Notes: generated by a model not told the origin, from the letters alone. A stretch of 64,000 bases of DNA from Amorphochlora amoebiformis (GCA_054601695.1 BAAHQB010000118.1:310001-374000), one strand, 5' to 3'. Counted from the first letter of the stretch, positions 1-63,538 are shown. Numbers and translations are program-made.

Positions 1-89
1 ACATTTAATATATATATATATATACATATTTATATATATATATATATATTTATTTATTTACATTTATATATATATGAGACTGATATCAG

Positions 90-4375
<4,286 letters not shown>

Positions 4376-4397
4376 TCGTGATATAATACTACATATA

Positions 4398-4467
<70 letters not shown>

Positions 4468-4489
4468 ATATATATATCCAAGGAAAAGC

Positions 4490-5030
4490 AAGACCTACTC
4501 TTAAGTTCAATCCTACCCTAGCCCAATTTCGAACATTACCTAACCCTAACGCTAAGCCTTACTTACCTCAATGCTAAACCTTTAATAACCTTGTGTAATG
4601 TTAATAATCTTCAAAAAAACCTAAGCCTAATGTCAAACTATTTACCTAATCTAATCCTAACGTCAAACTTTAACCTAATCTAATCCAAATATACTTATCC
4701 TGATCGCAATCCAGCCCTAATGAGAAACTTCACCCTAACTTTAATTTTAAACTTTAAGCTATGTCTAGTTCTAATTCTAAACCTTAGCATAATAATAACG
4801 CCAAACTTCAACTTAACCTAATCCGAATGCAAAACTTTGCCTTTACCAAACCCAAGCCTAATCCTAACACCAAAACCGTTAACATTCTAATACTTCTAAT
4901 GCCAATCTTTAACTTGACCTAATTCTAACCCCAAATCTCAAAATAGAGACTAATCCTAATGATAAACCTTCACTGAATCTGATATAATTATTAGCATTCA
5001 CTTAGAGTAATTGTCAAAGCTAAACCTAAC
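4490..5030 (+). repeat. Highly degenerate CCTAA-type region
   Basis: About 540 bp of loosely periodic CCTAA/AACCTA words with much substitution, probably an old telomere-like array. No exon found in it. Confidence 0.65.
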
Positions 5031-5046
5031 TTAGGTCTCCATTAAG

Positions 5047-14987
<9,941 letters not shown>

Positions 14988-14989
14988 CA

Positions 14990-15330
14990 AACCTAACCTG
15001 ACCTAAACGCAAACTATTCCTAACCCTACCCTTAAGCCTAACCCTAACCCTGAAATTCACCTTATTCCTCTCTAATCCCCCTCAATAACCCTAACCCCAA
15101 CTCTAGCCCTAACCCTAGCCCTAACCCTAGCCCTAGTATCCCAAACCATAATCTCAAGATATATCCCCATCCTAACCCTAGGCCGAGAGATCTGCAGCTG
15201 AATGCAAGGGCGTGGTACATCAACCCTAACCCTAACCCTAACTCTAATCCAAAACCTATGCCCACTACCTGACGAAAGAGATTTGAGACGCCTAAGGAAA
15301 ATGTAGTCGTTTCTTCCAAATTCTAAAAAT
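14990..15330 (+). repeat. Degenerate (CCCTAA)n array
   Basis: Telomere-like words mixed with unique sequence in the interval between blocks 2 and 3. No exon seen. Confidence 0.7.
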
Positions 15331-15339
15331 ATACATACA

Positions 15340-15475
15340 TTTAGGCGATCGTACCAATATAAGCCTAAACCTGATGATGGATTTAGGCGATTTTGACTAA
15401 CTCTAAGCCTAAATCGGGAGGCTCAGACTAACGCTAAGCTTGAAATTTTAGGTGAATTTAGGTGATTTTGAGCTT
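15340..15475 (+). repeat. Imperfect repeat of ATTTAGGYGATTTTGA
   Basis: Related copies at about 15348, 15382 and 15456, each with a nearby TAAGCCTAAA-like segment. It sits just before the exon at 15503. Confidence 0.6.
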
Positions 15476-15502
15476 ATGTGCAATTCGTTGAGGTTTATAC
15501 AG

Positions 15503-15564
15503 ATCTCTACTACTACTCTTCAAAAGGTTGCCTTGATTTATATACATATGCATGTATATAATAA

Positions 15565-15605
<41 letters not shown>

Positions 15606-15705
15606 ATACAATATACATATATAGATACAGAGCATTATGTTCCATACGTATATACATAATATATTTATTTTATTTATATAAACATATATATATATATATA
15701 TTATG

Positions 15706-15743
<38 letters not shown>

Positions 15744-15794
15744 ATATATGTATATTTATATATATATACATATTTGTGTGTGTGTGTGTGCGTT

Positions 15795-15829
<35 letters not shown>

Positions 15830-15866
15830 GTATATTATATAAGTACATAAAAATATATTAGTTTGA

Positions 15867-15907
<41 letters not shown>

Positions 15908-15929
15908 AATATATATACATATATATATG

Positions 15930-15973
<44 letters not shown>

Positions 15974-16042
15974 GTGTATATAATATGTATATAAATATAT
16001 GATGTATATATATACATGTACAAGTATATTCTTATATGATTT

Positions 16043-16091
<49 letters not shown>

Positions 16092-16622
16092 CATATTATA
16101 TACATATAATATATATATATATATATATTATATATTTATAAGTATATGCTTTTACCTATATATTACATATATATATATATACACACATATATACACACAT
16201 ATATATATATGTATATATATGTATATATATATATATATATCTTATATCAGGCGGTAGCGGATCCGGATCAGTTCGTTGAGAGTCTTGTTACGTGGATTGC
16301 GCAGGTATTGTCCGCATATTACGTTACATATATATGTATATTGTCGACGTATCAATGCCTTGGGGGCAGCGGAAGACTGCAAGCCACCCTGATGTACTTC
16401 ATTGCACCATTTGGAAAGAGATAACTTAGTCGTGGGGGTACCCACTTGCGCAGCACAAGAGTTGCGAGGTACACGTGTCGCTACTAACTGACATTAACCG
16501 GTACTACCGGGCACTTCTGGGGATTCACTAAAACACGATCTCCAGCGATCTCCAGTGGGTCTCCATGGATCGGCTATTCTACACGATTCCTGGCGTCGTG
16601 CCAACAGTATATACATATATTG

Positions 16623-16673
<51 letters not shown>

Positions 16674-17372
16674 ATATATATATATATATATGTACATATG
16701 TTGTTAATTCATCGTCGTAAGTAGCATAGTTAGACTTGGTTTTACATGTAGATGGAACTAGACTTCGAGACATTTCTAGCAAGTATGCCTGAGATTGCTA
16801 GAGATCACATAGATTGATCGGAGATTACCTTGCCGGCAGTACAGGTTAGGACCGGGTAGAATGGGCTTCCAGATATACCGTCACAACGTGGGGTGACTTC
16901 ACGCCACGTCACGTTTTGAGAAATTTCGAGATGTTAGAACGTTCCTGAAAACTTCCTGAATGAACTGCCTGAGAATTCCCTTTGTTATTTGTCATAATCC
17001 AACTGGACAACAATCAATCGGACAACTATTACTGCTATGCTGACAATATATTTGACAATATTTCTATATAATAGGAAATTTATATGATAGGAAATGTGAA
17101 TATATATATATATATATAGATATATATATATATATATATGTATGTATTGTATGTATGTATGTACTACACATTGTATTCTTTAACTCTAATCCAAAGCAGT
17201 CAAACCTAACCGTACCCTTTCTTTATAGATTAGCTACCCTAACTCCAAAGTAATCTGAACTAACTGTAATCTTTTTGATAGATTGACTTTCGTGCCCTCA
17301 ATCACATTCCATCGAGCTCGCAGGTGTGCAAATATGTAATGTATCAATATACATTTGTTTTTACATATGAAA

Positions 17373-17454
<82 letters not shown>

Positions 17455-17516
17455 ATATATATATATATACATATATATATTATATATTTATATATGTTAT
17501 ATATATAAATATATAT

Positions 17517-17551
<35 letters not shown>

Positions 17552-17779
17552 GTATATATATGAATATATATATATAATATACAAGGTACATAAATACATG
17601 TATAAGGTATATAAATACATGTATAGGGTATGTAAATACATGTATAAGGTATATAAATACATGTATGAAACAATATAATGCGATACGATATGTAGGTGAA
17701 TGCCATTCTATATGAGATTCAGACGAAGCTTGAAAAGTTGCTCACCGACAAGTTTAAACTGGTCACTCTCTCGATTTAA
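15503..17779 (+). CDS. Exon block 3: short helical exons, unknown function
   Basis: Exons: 15503-15526 (ISTTTLQK), 16251-16304 ([18 protein letters not shown]), 17282-17323 ([14 protein letters not shown]) and 17696-17779, which starts [16 protein letters not shown] and reads to TAA at 17777-17779. All junctions are phase 0. A donor (gtcact) at 17762 could continue the frame into block 4. An upstream in-frame ATG at 15476 could serve as a start if the cag at 15500-15502 is not an acceptor. Probably part of the same transcription unit as block 2. No family recognised. Confidence 0.45.
16305..17230. other. TA-poor intronic island
   Basis: Apart from TA blocks at 16606-16695 and 17099-17140 this intron is unique, mixed-composition DNA. 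I find no exon chain on either strand. It could be an old inserted element; no terminal repeats were identified. Confidence 0.5.
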
Positions 17780-17802
17780 ATATCTAGTTTAGTCCGTATA
17801 TG

Positions 17803-18065
<263 letters not shown>

Positions 18066-18076
18066 CACATATATAG

Positions 18077-28600
<10,524 letters not shown>

Positions 28601-28671
28601 CTGTCTCTTGAGGTGATTCTAACCTTCTGTATTATTATTCTTTGGATGCTGTCTTGTTTTCACTCAATGTA

Positions 28672-28674
<3 letters not shown>

Positions 28675-28755
<81 letters not shown>

Positions 28756-28936
28756 CAACATACATTTATATTTATATATATAGATATATATATGTACAAC
28801 ATACATTTTTATACCTTACATATAAGATTCTTAGAAATATAACATTAATGTATATATTATATATATATTATATATATATATATATATATGTAAGTAGTAT
28901 ACATAAAAAAGATGGTAAATATTATACATATACCCA

Positions 28937-28991
<55 letters not shown>

Positions 28992-29031
28992 GTGTGTATA
29001 TATGTGTATATAAGTGTGTATATACATATAA

Positions 29032-29117
<86 letters not shown>

Positions 29118-29176
29118 ACCAATATACATATATAAATATATGTATATATATATATATATAAATATATATACATATG

Positions 29177-29232
<56 letters not shown>

Positions 29233-29270
29233 CATATAAATACAAATATATATTAAATCCTATACATGCA
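28675..29270. repeat. TA-microsatellite block
   Basis: (TA)n with TATATACA variants; no exon found. Confidence 0.85.
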
Positions 29271-29314
29271 AGGCTTATATGTCGAATTACTAACGACAAC
29301 AATATAGAGCGGTA

Positions 29315-29600
29315 TCACCTAACCCTAACCCTAACCCTAACCCTAACCCTAACCCTAACCCTAACCTAACCCTAACCCTAACCTTAACCCCAACCCTAAC
29401 CCTAACCCTTATCCTAACCCTAACCTCCTTGAATACCCAATCCTAAACCTAACCCATTCTCACCCAGGTTCCTAACCCTAACTAACCAACCCCAGCCCTA
29501 ATATTAATAAGTTCATTTAATTACCAACGCGTTTAATCGTAACCCTAACAAGAAATGCTAAACTCTAACCCTAACCCTGAAGCTTACTAGAACGCTAAAC
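29315..29600 (+). repeat. (CCCTAA)n array
   Basis: Near-perfect to about 29420, then degenerate up to the exon at 29611. Confidence 0.85.
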
Positions 29601-29610
29601 CTAACTATAG

Positions 29611-29748
29611 ATTCCTAGACACGAAGGTCTTGTTTCTGGACTTCGTTCAGATTTTACATCGCCGATATTTTACGAAGAGAAATATTCGGGTCCACGATCT
29701 GTCAGGGTCGTATCATGTGTATGTATGTGTGTGTGTGTGTGTTTATAT

Positions 29749-29811
<63 letters not shown>

Positions 29812-29946
29812 TATTATATATATATATACATATATTTATATATATATGTACATATATATGTATATATATATACAAAAGATATTTATATATAAATATATAT
29901 ATATTATATACATACATATATATATATATATATATATTTAAATATA

Positions 29947-29990
<44 letters not shown>

Positions 29991-30094
29991 GTATATGTGT
30001 GTGTGTGTGTATAGAATGTATGTGTGTATGTGTCTATACATATACCTTCCATGTGATAGCCAAAACCGAAGATACAAAGCCTTAACCCTAACCT

Positions 30095-30128
<34 letters not shown>

Positions 30129-30521
30129 CCGCAACCCTAACCCCTAATTAGCCGAAGCCTAACTCCGAACCTAAACATAGCCCTAACCCTAACCCTAACC
30201 ATTACCCTAACCATGAAACCCAAACTATTCCTAATCTAACCAAAAACCCTACCCTAACCCTAACCCTAACCCTAACCCTAACCCTAACGATAACACTAAG
30301 CATGTCCCTAAGCATAGCCAAAAGGATAATCCTAACAATTACCGCGTCTTGAACCTGAGCATAACCCGAACCACAACCCTAACCATTACCCTTTTCATGA
30401 GCCTAAGCATAACCCTAACCATAAGCTAATATCTACAGGTACTCGTTGCTATTCACATATAAGGGAGAGGTGAGAATTCGATGAAATATAAGTAGATTGA
30501 GATATCTGCATATTGATATGA

Positions 30522-30565
<44 letters not shown>

Positions 30566-31475
30566 TGTATTGTGCCCAAGCCGAATCCAACGAAAAAGAA
30601 ATATCCCTTAACCCCTGAAACCCTAACCCTAGCTCCAACAACACGATCTGCTGTTATCCCTAACAGCACTATGAATCAATGGTCCTCGGACTAAGACATG
30701 CTGAATAATCTGATCCTAACCCTACCCCTATGACCCTATCCTAGGCCAATATCTGCAACGATGACGAGTTAGATTTGGTATTATTACCTAACCGTAACAA
30801 AACCCCTAACCAAAATGAATCACATCTAGATTTGGTATTATTACCCAACCGTAACAAAGATCCTAACCCTAATGAATCACATCCCTAACGGTAGCCTGAC
30901 CGTAACGTACATATCCCTACTTCCTATCGAATATTAACCAAGATTGATCGAACCTGACTACAAGACCCGCATAACGTTAAAGATTAGGGTTTGGATTAGG
31001 GGATATCTGATCCAAATTCTCATAGATTTAGCGAACAGTTAGGGATCGTGGTTATGGTTAGGATTATGGTTGAATTTTAGGGTTGGGAGTACGTATATTC
31101 CAACTTAATTCTGACCGAGAATGGTTTGGTTCGAGTTTTGGTTAGGATTAGGGTTTAAATGAAAGAAAGGAGCAGGATTAGATGAACCACAGTCTCAGAG
31201 GATTTGAGTGTGATTTTGTTTGAATTCTCATGTTTGGGGTTAGAGTTTGGGTTTGGCTCGGGTCACAGAGGGTTAGCATTAACAGCCCGAGTCGAAAGGC
31301 ATTAGAGCTAAGACATGCTCGATAATCTAATCTGATCGTAACCCTAACCCTAACCCTAACCCTAACCATAACCTACAGGATTATCTTGACTTCATTATTA
31401 GAGATGAGGTATAGATCTATGTACACTATGCAGGGTGTCTATAAGTGTCTATAGTAATGTAGTTACATATATGTT

Positions 31476-31555
<80 letters not shown>

Positions 31556-31687
31556 TTATATATATATACACTATATATATATATATATATTGAATCTTGA
31601 TCAGAGATAAAATATAGGATGTGTGTAGATTGCACGCAATAATACGTACATAAATATATAAGTACAATTTTTATTTGCATCCACGAG

Positions 31688-31769
<82 letters not shown>

Positions 31770-32125
31770 AACGTATATATATATATATATACACCAATAT
31801 ATATATATATATACATGTATATATATATATATATAATATATGTGTGTAAATCTATATAAATATAAATACAAACACACACGCATAGACAAATACAAGTATG
31901 CACACACATACATATCGAAACATTAGAAAGAGTCCAGGCCCTACTTTATCCTTACCCTAACCTGTGGGGTTTTACTTCGAGCGTTTGGTGAAGGCAGTGA
32001 GGTAGCCTTAACATAATTCTGCTCCACTAGAGTCATTATTACGTAAATATATGTGAAATATGTTTGTTTCCCAATTATCACAAAACAACCGTAGCCATGA
32101 TTATATATACGTATATGTATGAATG

Positions 32126-32182
<57 letters not shown>

Positions 32183-32184
32183 CG

Positions 32185-32223
<39 letters not shown>

Positions 32224-32684
32224 GTATATGTATAAAGGTGTGAATAAATGTATTTGTACAAAGTACTCTTTATGTAAGAATATATATATATATATATATA
32301 ATATATATATATATATATACATGTGTGTGTGTATATATATGTATATAGTGTGTGTGTATATATGTATATATATGTATATATGTATGTATATATGTATAGA
32401 CATACATAAATGATATTATATACATCAAAATATATACATATATGTGTGTATACATAAACGCACATACATATGTTTATACATACACATGGCATATATTACA
32501 TATATATATATATATAAATATATATATATATACTGTACATATATACTGTACATAAATACATATACATATGTGTATATTCCAGGTGGATGTGAGCAGTATT
32601 CAAGGTTGGATGTCGAAGATTTCTCAAGGTCTAACTTGCCATATCAGAATCTATTCCTCTCTCACCACATTTCTTAGTTTTTAG
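29611..32684 (+). CDS. Exon block 5, unknown function
   Basis: Exons: 29611-29706 ([16 protein letters not shown] within it), 30439-30469 ([10 protein letters not shown]), 30745-30777 ([11 protein letters not shown]), 31379-31408 ([10 protein letters not shown]), 31927-32001 ([16 protein letters not shown]) and 32583-32628. Phases agree at every junction: the first exon needs two bases (AG), exactly what the exon ending at 28491 supplies. The 32583 exon can be read to a TAG at 32682-32684, or spliced at 32629 (gtctaa) to 33305, again in matching phase. Introns hold CCCTAA arrays and a 62-bp tandem duplication next to the 30745 exon. Family not recognised. Confidence 0.45.
30080..30430 (+). 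repeat. (CCCTAA)n and CCATAA-type array
   Basis: Includes AACCATTACCCTAACCAT variants; ends near the exon at 30439. Confidence 0.8.
30659..30722 (+). repeat. Dispersed about 60-bp element, copy 2
   Basis: TCAATGGTCCTCGGACTAAG followed by ACATGCTGAATAATCTGATC, then directly CCTAACCC. Weaker relatives are at 10299-10359 (- strand), 10813-10856, 19127-19177 and 31289-31345. Confidence 0.85.
30767..30891 (+). repeat. 62-bp tandem duplication across an exon-intron border
   Basis: AGATTTGGTATTATTACC..AACCGTAACAAA...AATGAATCACATC is present twice. The first copy contains the end of exon 30745-30777 and its donor. Confidence 0.9.
31470..31550. repeat. (TA)n microsatellite
   Basis: Uninterrupted TA run in the intron after exon 31379-31408; further TA/TG blocks follow to 31850. 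Confidence 0.9.
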
Positions 32685-32840
32685 TATGTCCTTCTTCGAT
32701 CAGATTTTTCATATATTAGTATATTGGACTTTGGTTAGCATGATGACTAAGGCCTTTGTTTTTGGAGTTGAGACTTCTCTCAAACCAAATTTTAAACCTA
32801 ATTGTTAGGTGGACTTCTATTTATATATATTATACATATA

Positions 32841-32873
<33 letters not shown>

Positions 32874-32930
32874 CCATTTTCATTCTGACTCTTGTCTAGA
32901 CAACCTCCTAACCAAAATCTTAAAAATATA

Positions 32931-32985
<55 letters not shown>

Positions 32986-33188
32986 CAAAATACATACATG
33001 TATATATAATATAAATATATATGTATATATATATATATATATATGTATACATATATAGATAATAATACACAGGTGTATAAATAAATGTCTTTGCAAACAT
33101 ATGTATATATGTAGATAATAATACACAAATCGTAAAGCTGTATATATGCAAAATATGAAGGCATACAAAATATATACAGTTACATAAA

Positions 33189-33221
<33 letters not shown>

Positions 33222-33249
33222 TATAAATATAAATGCATAATATATATAA

Positions 33250-33292
<43 letters not shown>

Positions 33293-33304
33293 CACTATCG
33301 ATAG

Positions 33305-42317
<9,013 letters not shown>

Positions 42318-42519
42318 ATACACTAACCCAATCATAACTTCACATCAACCCTAACTGTAACTCTAAATCTACTATCCCTACCTAAAGAATCCCGGGATTC
42401 CTGACCGGCTATTATGTTAAGTCTGGTAAATTCGACCGAATTCAACCGCGTTTTATCTTTTATTAATATATCGCTCGGGCTGGCTCCGAGCACAAGAGTA
42501 ACCGAAACCCTGAAACAGA

Positions 42520-42621
42520 CTTAACCTGACGCTGAATCTGGATCTAACCCTAGCCCAAACCCTAACCCTAGCCCTAACCGTAACCGTTACCCTAAGAAAC
42601 GGTAGTCCTATTATTATTATT

Positions 42622-42652
<31 letters not shown>

Positions 42653-43275
42653 TATGTTTACGTATATAAATATATATATATATATGTAGTGCATGTATAT
42701 ATAAAAATATCCTTTACTTAAAGAACATTTTCATGCATATCTATCCATGTTGTTAGCTCTGACCCTAACACTGTTTTCACCACTCTTAACCTTCGATTCG
42801 TAGTCTAAATCATATACCCTAGGGCTAGGGTTAGCGTTTGGGCTAGGGTTAAAGGGCTAGGGTTAGAGAGCTAATGTTAAAGTTAGGATTGGCTTAAGGT
42901 CTGGGTTTGGGTTATTAGGCGGTTGGTCGAATACTTTAGTTAGGGTTAGGGTTAGGGTTAGGGTTAGGGTTAGGGTTAGGGTTAGGGCTAGGGCTAGGGT
43001 TACGGTAACATTAGAATTCAAATTAGGTTTTGCTGGGGTTACCACTGGGAGTTCGTGTCACCTAACCTATCTCTTAACCCCTAATTTTGTTAATTCCGAA
43101 ACTTTAAACCTCTCTTAACCTCCTAACCCTAAATGTCACCCCGGCAATCCCCTTACTATAATGCATATCTCGAATCCCAAGCCTACACCTGACGTTAACC
43201 CCAACCCTAACCTAACCCTAACCCTAACCCTAACCCTAACCCTAACCCTAACCCTAACCCTAACCCTAACCCTAG
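42520..43275. repeat. Telomere-like arrays in both orientations
   Basis: CCCTAA at 42545-42600, TTAGGG at 42820-43005 (near perfect 42938-42995) and CCCTAA at 43200-43275, the last ending at the acceptor of exon 43276. Confidence 0.85.
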
Positions 43276-49274
<5,999 letters not shown>

Positions 49275-49828
49275 GGGTGGAGAGTACTACTACTAGCTCA
49301 TGATAGTGTCTTTTCCACTAGTTGGCAATTATATTAATAATCACAAGGTTCAACTTAAATTAATCGTTATTTGAACTTATTTCATACGACTATGCAGTAC
49401 GTACCAGTCTGTTTTAATTAATTCTGCTAAGTCTAGTAAGTACCATGATAATTGAAGTTACATATAGCTGTATATATACAAGATATATCGATATATTTCA
49501 TCACAGTTGTTTCTACTACTAGACTAGTTCTAGTGTAGCAGGTTTGTTTCTAGTGCGCATGTAACAAGTGTTTGGGCTGTTTGGCTAAACGTTTACTAGT
49601 AAAGCAATAAATTACCTTAGAAAACACACACCGGTAATTGCTAATCAGTCTAGTCAGTACTAGTACTAGAGTAGTCTAGGTAGTACTCAGTACCCTCATC
49701 TGCGGCTCAAACTGGTCTCGAGTGCAATGCTTTGAAAAGTTTAAATATATCTCAGTACTCTAGGTAATAGATCTAGTATATATATATATACTAGATATAA
49801 ATATTATATATATATATATATATACTAG

Positions 49829-49868
<40 letters not shown>

Positions 49869-49949
49869 AGTCACACACATATACTAGTATAAATACATCT
49901 GTCACACTGAAATTTAATTTATGGCCAGATTCTAGTTCTTATGATATAG
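49275..49949. other. TA-poor region after block 7
   Basis: Mixed-composition DNA with many CTAGT/AGTACT words and a TA block at 49775-49865. Either the 3' UTR and intergenic DNA between convergent genes, or an intron if exon 49950-50056 is real. Confidence 0.5.
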
Positions 49950-50056
49950 CGGGGTGTAGATGCTCTATTCAAAGTCAGTGCAGGAGGAGAGCTGGGAGTC
50001 TTCTCCATGCGGGTTTCTTACCCCCTTCATCCTATCCTTAATTGCCTGGTAGAATT
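49950..50056 (+). CDS. Candidate further 3' exon of block 7 (low confidence)
   Basis: After tatag at 49945-49949 the frame is open (RGVDALFKVSAGGELGVF...) to a gtgagt donor at 50057. Its entry phase 0 fits the gtaagt donor at 49248, so block 7 may continue here instead of stopping at 49272. Against this, the opposite strand holds a small candidate exon (50022-50045, AIKDRMKG, cag acceptor and gtaaga donor) that would extend the WASP-like gene. At most one of the two is likely real. Confidence 0.25.
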
Positions 50057-50110
50057 GTGAGTTTATGGACATGTCAAAATTTCACAATGTGATTTACATG
50101 TCATGTGATA

Positions 50111-50178
<68 letters not shown>

Positions 50179-50200
50179 ATGTGTGTGTGTATGTATGTAC

Positions 50201-50270
<70 letters not shown>

Positions 50271-50393
50271 CATATATACACACATATATACATAATATCT
50301 ATGCTTAAAAGCAAAATGACGTGCGTATTTCTATAGTGCACGAAACCACCTATGTACATGTCTTCAAAACCAGTATATGTGTTACGACCCGCG

Positions 50394-50437
<44 letters not shown>

Positions 50438-50461
50438 ATATGCATGTATATGTGTATGTAC

Positions 50462-50598
50462 AGACATCATCTTTTTTACATTGAGCATCTCGGTGTGGAA
50501 TCCTTGAGAATTCTTTCTTGCTGCTCTCTTGGTCCTCGTGGGTTTAAGCCGCACACGCTTGATCGCCGACGCAGTGGGCTTCCTGCCCGCCGTTTGGG

Positions 50599-50693
<95 letters not shown>

Positions 50694-51321
50694 TGTGTAC
50701 ATGTTCAAGTATGTATATATGAACACTTATTACAATGCATCAATCACGTTTTGTATATACGATGTCTGCTCACCGCTGCGGACGACCATGCTGGACATGC
50801 TTCTCCCGCTGAAGGGTCTGACTTGAAAACTTCACCGCGGATCCACGTGCTTTACTCCTTTTCAGTGACTTTCCCTTCCGGATGGCGGATAGCAAGGCTC
50901 CTCGCCCACGCAGCCGCATGTTGGGCTTGGGAGCGATGTTTCTCGGAGTTTGGACGACATTGGGTTGCTGCTTCTGGTCGGGAGGGATCCGAATCTTAGT
51001 TTCCGGGACCAGGAACACTGGGGCCGGGGGAGGCGGGGGAGGCATGTTTGAGGAGACCGGCGGATGAGGCACCATAGCACCGGTCTGTGCAGGTGGGGAG
51101 GGTGCTTTTTCAAGAGGAGTGGGCGGGATTGCTGAGCGAGTGGCATAGTTGAAAGGTGTGTCAACGATCATATCACATATCACGTCGCAAGGAGAGCGAC
51201 GGGGGTTGGTGGGAAGGCGGGGGTCTATAGGGACGGGGGAGAGCTCGTAAGCGGTTGAGTGTTGAGTAGGAGAGAAGTACGTGAGAGACATTTCGCAGGG
51301 GGATCTGGTTAGCCACAGATG

Positions 51322-51369
<48 letters not shown>

Positions 51370-52989
51370 TATGTACACACATTTATGCGTATATAGTGAT
51401 ATATAAATATACATATTTATGTATATATATATATATATATATATGCTTTATACGTACGTAATTCTGTTATTACCTGTTGTTCCTCTCGGCTGTCATGGTT
51501 CCCCTGCGGTATTTCCTGGAACTCCCGGTGAGGATTGAACGCAAGCGAACTGCGCTCTTCGGTAGGTTATCATAACGAGAGTTTTGACGATTGGGATAGA
51601 GCGTACGCGATGGGTAGGGTGTCTTGAAGGCCGCGTTGTCGGGCTTGGGATGCTGCATCATGAGGAGGTCTGTACGTTATAAGTCAATACCGGAGTAGAT
51701 GACTGTTCGGTATTGAATTTCTTACTCTGGCTAATCTTCAAGAGGGTTTCGAGTTGGGAATTTTGTGAGAGGATAGCCTTCTCAAGGCGCTCGACATGCT
51801 TGGATTGCATCTCTTTCTCCTCTTTTTGCTGCGATTTTATTGTTTTGTGAGTAACACCCAGCACATATTTCTTTACCACGCTCTATCACACCTTTAAGAA
51901 TATAATGCTGAGAATGTAATGCTGAGTATCCAAATCCATGAAATACCTTCTTCTGAATCAAGTAAAGCTGGTGTTCGACGGACGCTTCGTCCCCTTCCGG
52001 AACCCTCTGTAACTCCAGCGTATTCTCTTGAGCTGGCGTATTCTCTTGAGCTGGGTTTCTCTGCAACGGGACAAGACCAACCTGATTAGGGATTGAAACC
52101 CTTCGCTTGGGCTTTGTAGACGACGTCCGCATCGGCTGGGATAGTGTATCCACGGCCTGGGCCAAAACCTTGCAAGACAGAATACAGTTTGATGCGCACA
52201 AGACAGAATACAGTTTGATGCGCACGAGGGATTACCACCACAACACACAGACACCGAATATACCTTTCCAAACTTCCATGGAACACTCACCATCGATAAG
52301 GTCAAATTGGTGGCCCCTCGAAAGACCTTCGACATCCAACGACGCTGGCACACCAACGGTCAACCGTTAGCAATGCAAATTCGTTCATACCCGGCTATAC
52401 TCACCGTAAAATCCTTGCTCACCCATCTCTCACGCACAATCCCAGGCATTGCTGTGTTATATCGGTAAGAACCGAATCCAAGGCTTTCCCGTCGAGGGCT
52501 TCGGCGACCATAGCGGTTGGCGCGGAAGACTCCCATCAGCAAAATGGAATACGCGCGTAGACGTTTCGGGAGACGAGCATAAATTTATTTTCAAAATCCC
52601 TTTGTACCCGTTAGTATCCGTTAGTCCCCGTCAGTACCCGTTAGTTAGTTAATATCGCCGCTTTCCTCCGACGACGACCTGGCTCCATGGGGAAAGGACG
52701 CAAAAAGGTGTGGATTTGCATCGGATAGAGAGTTGACTACTAGATTGGACAGATAAAAAGAGTGTCATTGGAAAGAATTTGTGCATAGACTGAAAGGATT
52801 CAGCCAATAACTCTCTGGGGATCCTGAATTCGGAAAATTGTCCCACGGTCTCGAAGGGCGACGCGAACGCTTCTCCTAGCCCTCCAATCCCTCCCATCCC
52901 CAACCTGCTGCATTCCCTTTCGCTCCTTGCTTTCCATTTCCCAGCAAATTCGCCTCCGTTAGGTCACTAAGAGTGACGGTGGGATTCAT
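50462..52989 (-). CDS. WASP-like actin nucleation-promoting factor (polyproline + WH2)
   Basis: Exons in transcription order: 52989-52905 ([19 protein letters not shown]), 52789-52751, 52529-52405, 52344-52291 (possibly to 52264), 52156-51947 (or from 52168), 51882-51726, 51669-51474, 51304-50774 and 50603-50462; phases agree at every junction. The 51304 exon has a Pro-rich run (PPPPPPAP, about 51045-51022) followed by [17 protein letters not shown] (about 50908-50858). That is a WH2 motif (LL..IR.G..LK), the G-actin-binding element of WASP/WAVE proteins, which activate Arp2/3 and drive actin branching. The last exon ([20 protein letters not shown]) could be a weak second WH2 and the connector helix. 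A coiled-coil-like segment ([20 protein letters not shown]) precedes. I find no acidic Trp-containing tail, so a 3' exon may be missing; read without splicing, the frame stops at TGA 50772-50770. No WH1 or SCAR domain is obvious. ATG 52536 is an alternative start. Confidence 0.65.
52192..52225 (-). repeat. 26-bp tandem duplication in an intron of the WASP-like gene
   Basis: CAAGACAGAATACAGTTTGA plus TGCGCA occurs twice (from about 52172 and 52198) just upstream of the exon beginning at 52156 on the - strand. Confidence 0.85.
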
Positions 52990-53042
52990 GTTTTCGTGTC
53001 TGACATTGATTTGCATACGTCAGGCCTGGAAGGCTATATCCC
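52990..53042. promoter_or_regulatory. Putative bidirectional promoter between the WASP-like gene and NOP53
   Basis: Only about 53 bp separates the proposed ATG codons of two divergent genes. The stretch is free of TA repeats and telomeric repeats, unlike nearly all other non-coding DNA here. No TATA box or other element is recognisable; the role is inferred from position. Confidence 0.35.

Positions 53043-63538
<10,496 letters not shown>

Noticed and set aside
32685-32812. Possible extra membrane exon after cag at about 32700 (IFHILVYWTL...)
   Set aside because: No donor of the preceding exon gives the needed phase; left out of the model.
50508-50606. Hydrophobic + strand frame after an in-frame TGA, suggesting TGA readthrough or recoding
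   Set aside because: It is antisense to a - strand exon that fits the WASP-like gene in phase; TGA is used as the NOP53 stop at 63536-63538.
52649-52903. 84-codon frame on the - strand ([13 protein letters not shown]...)
   Set aside because: The WASP-like gene chain uses a different frame and splice sites across the same stretch; no motif supports this frame.
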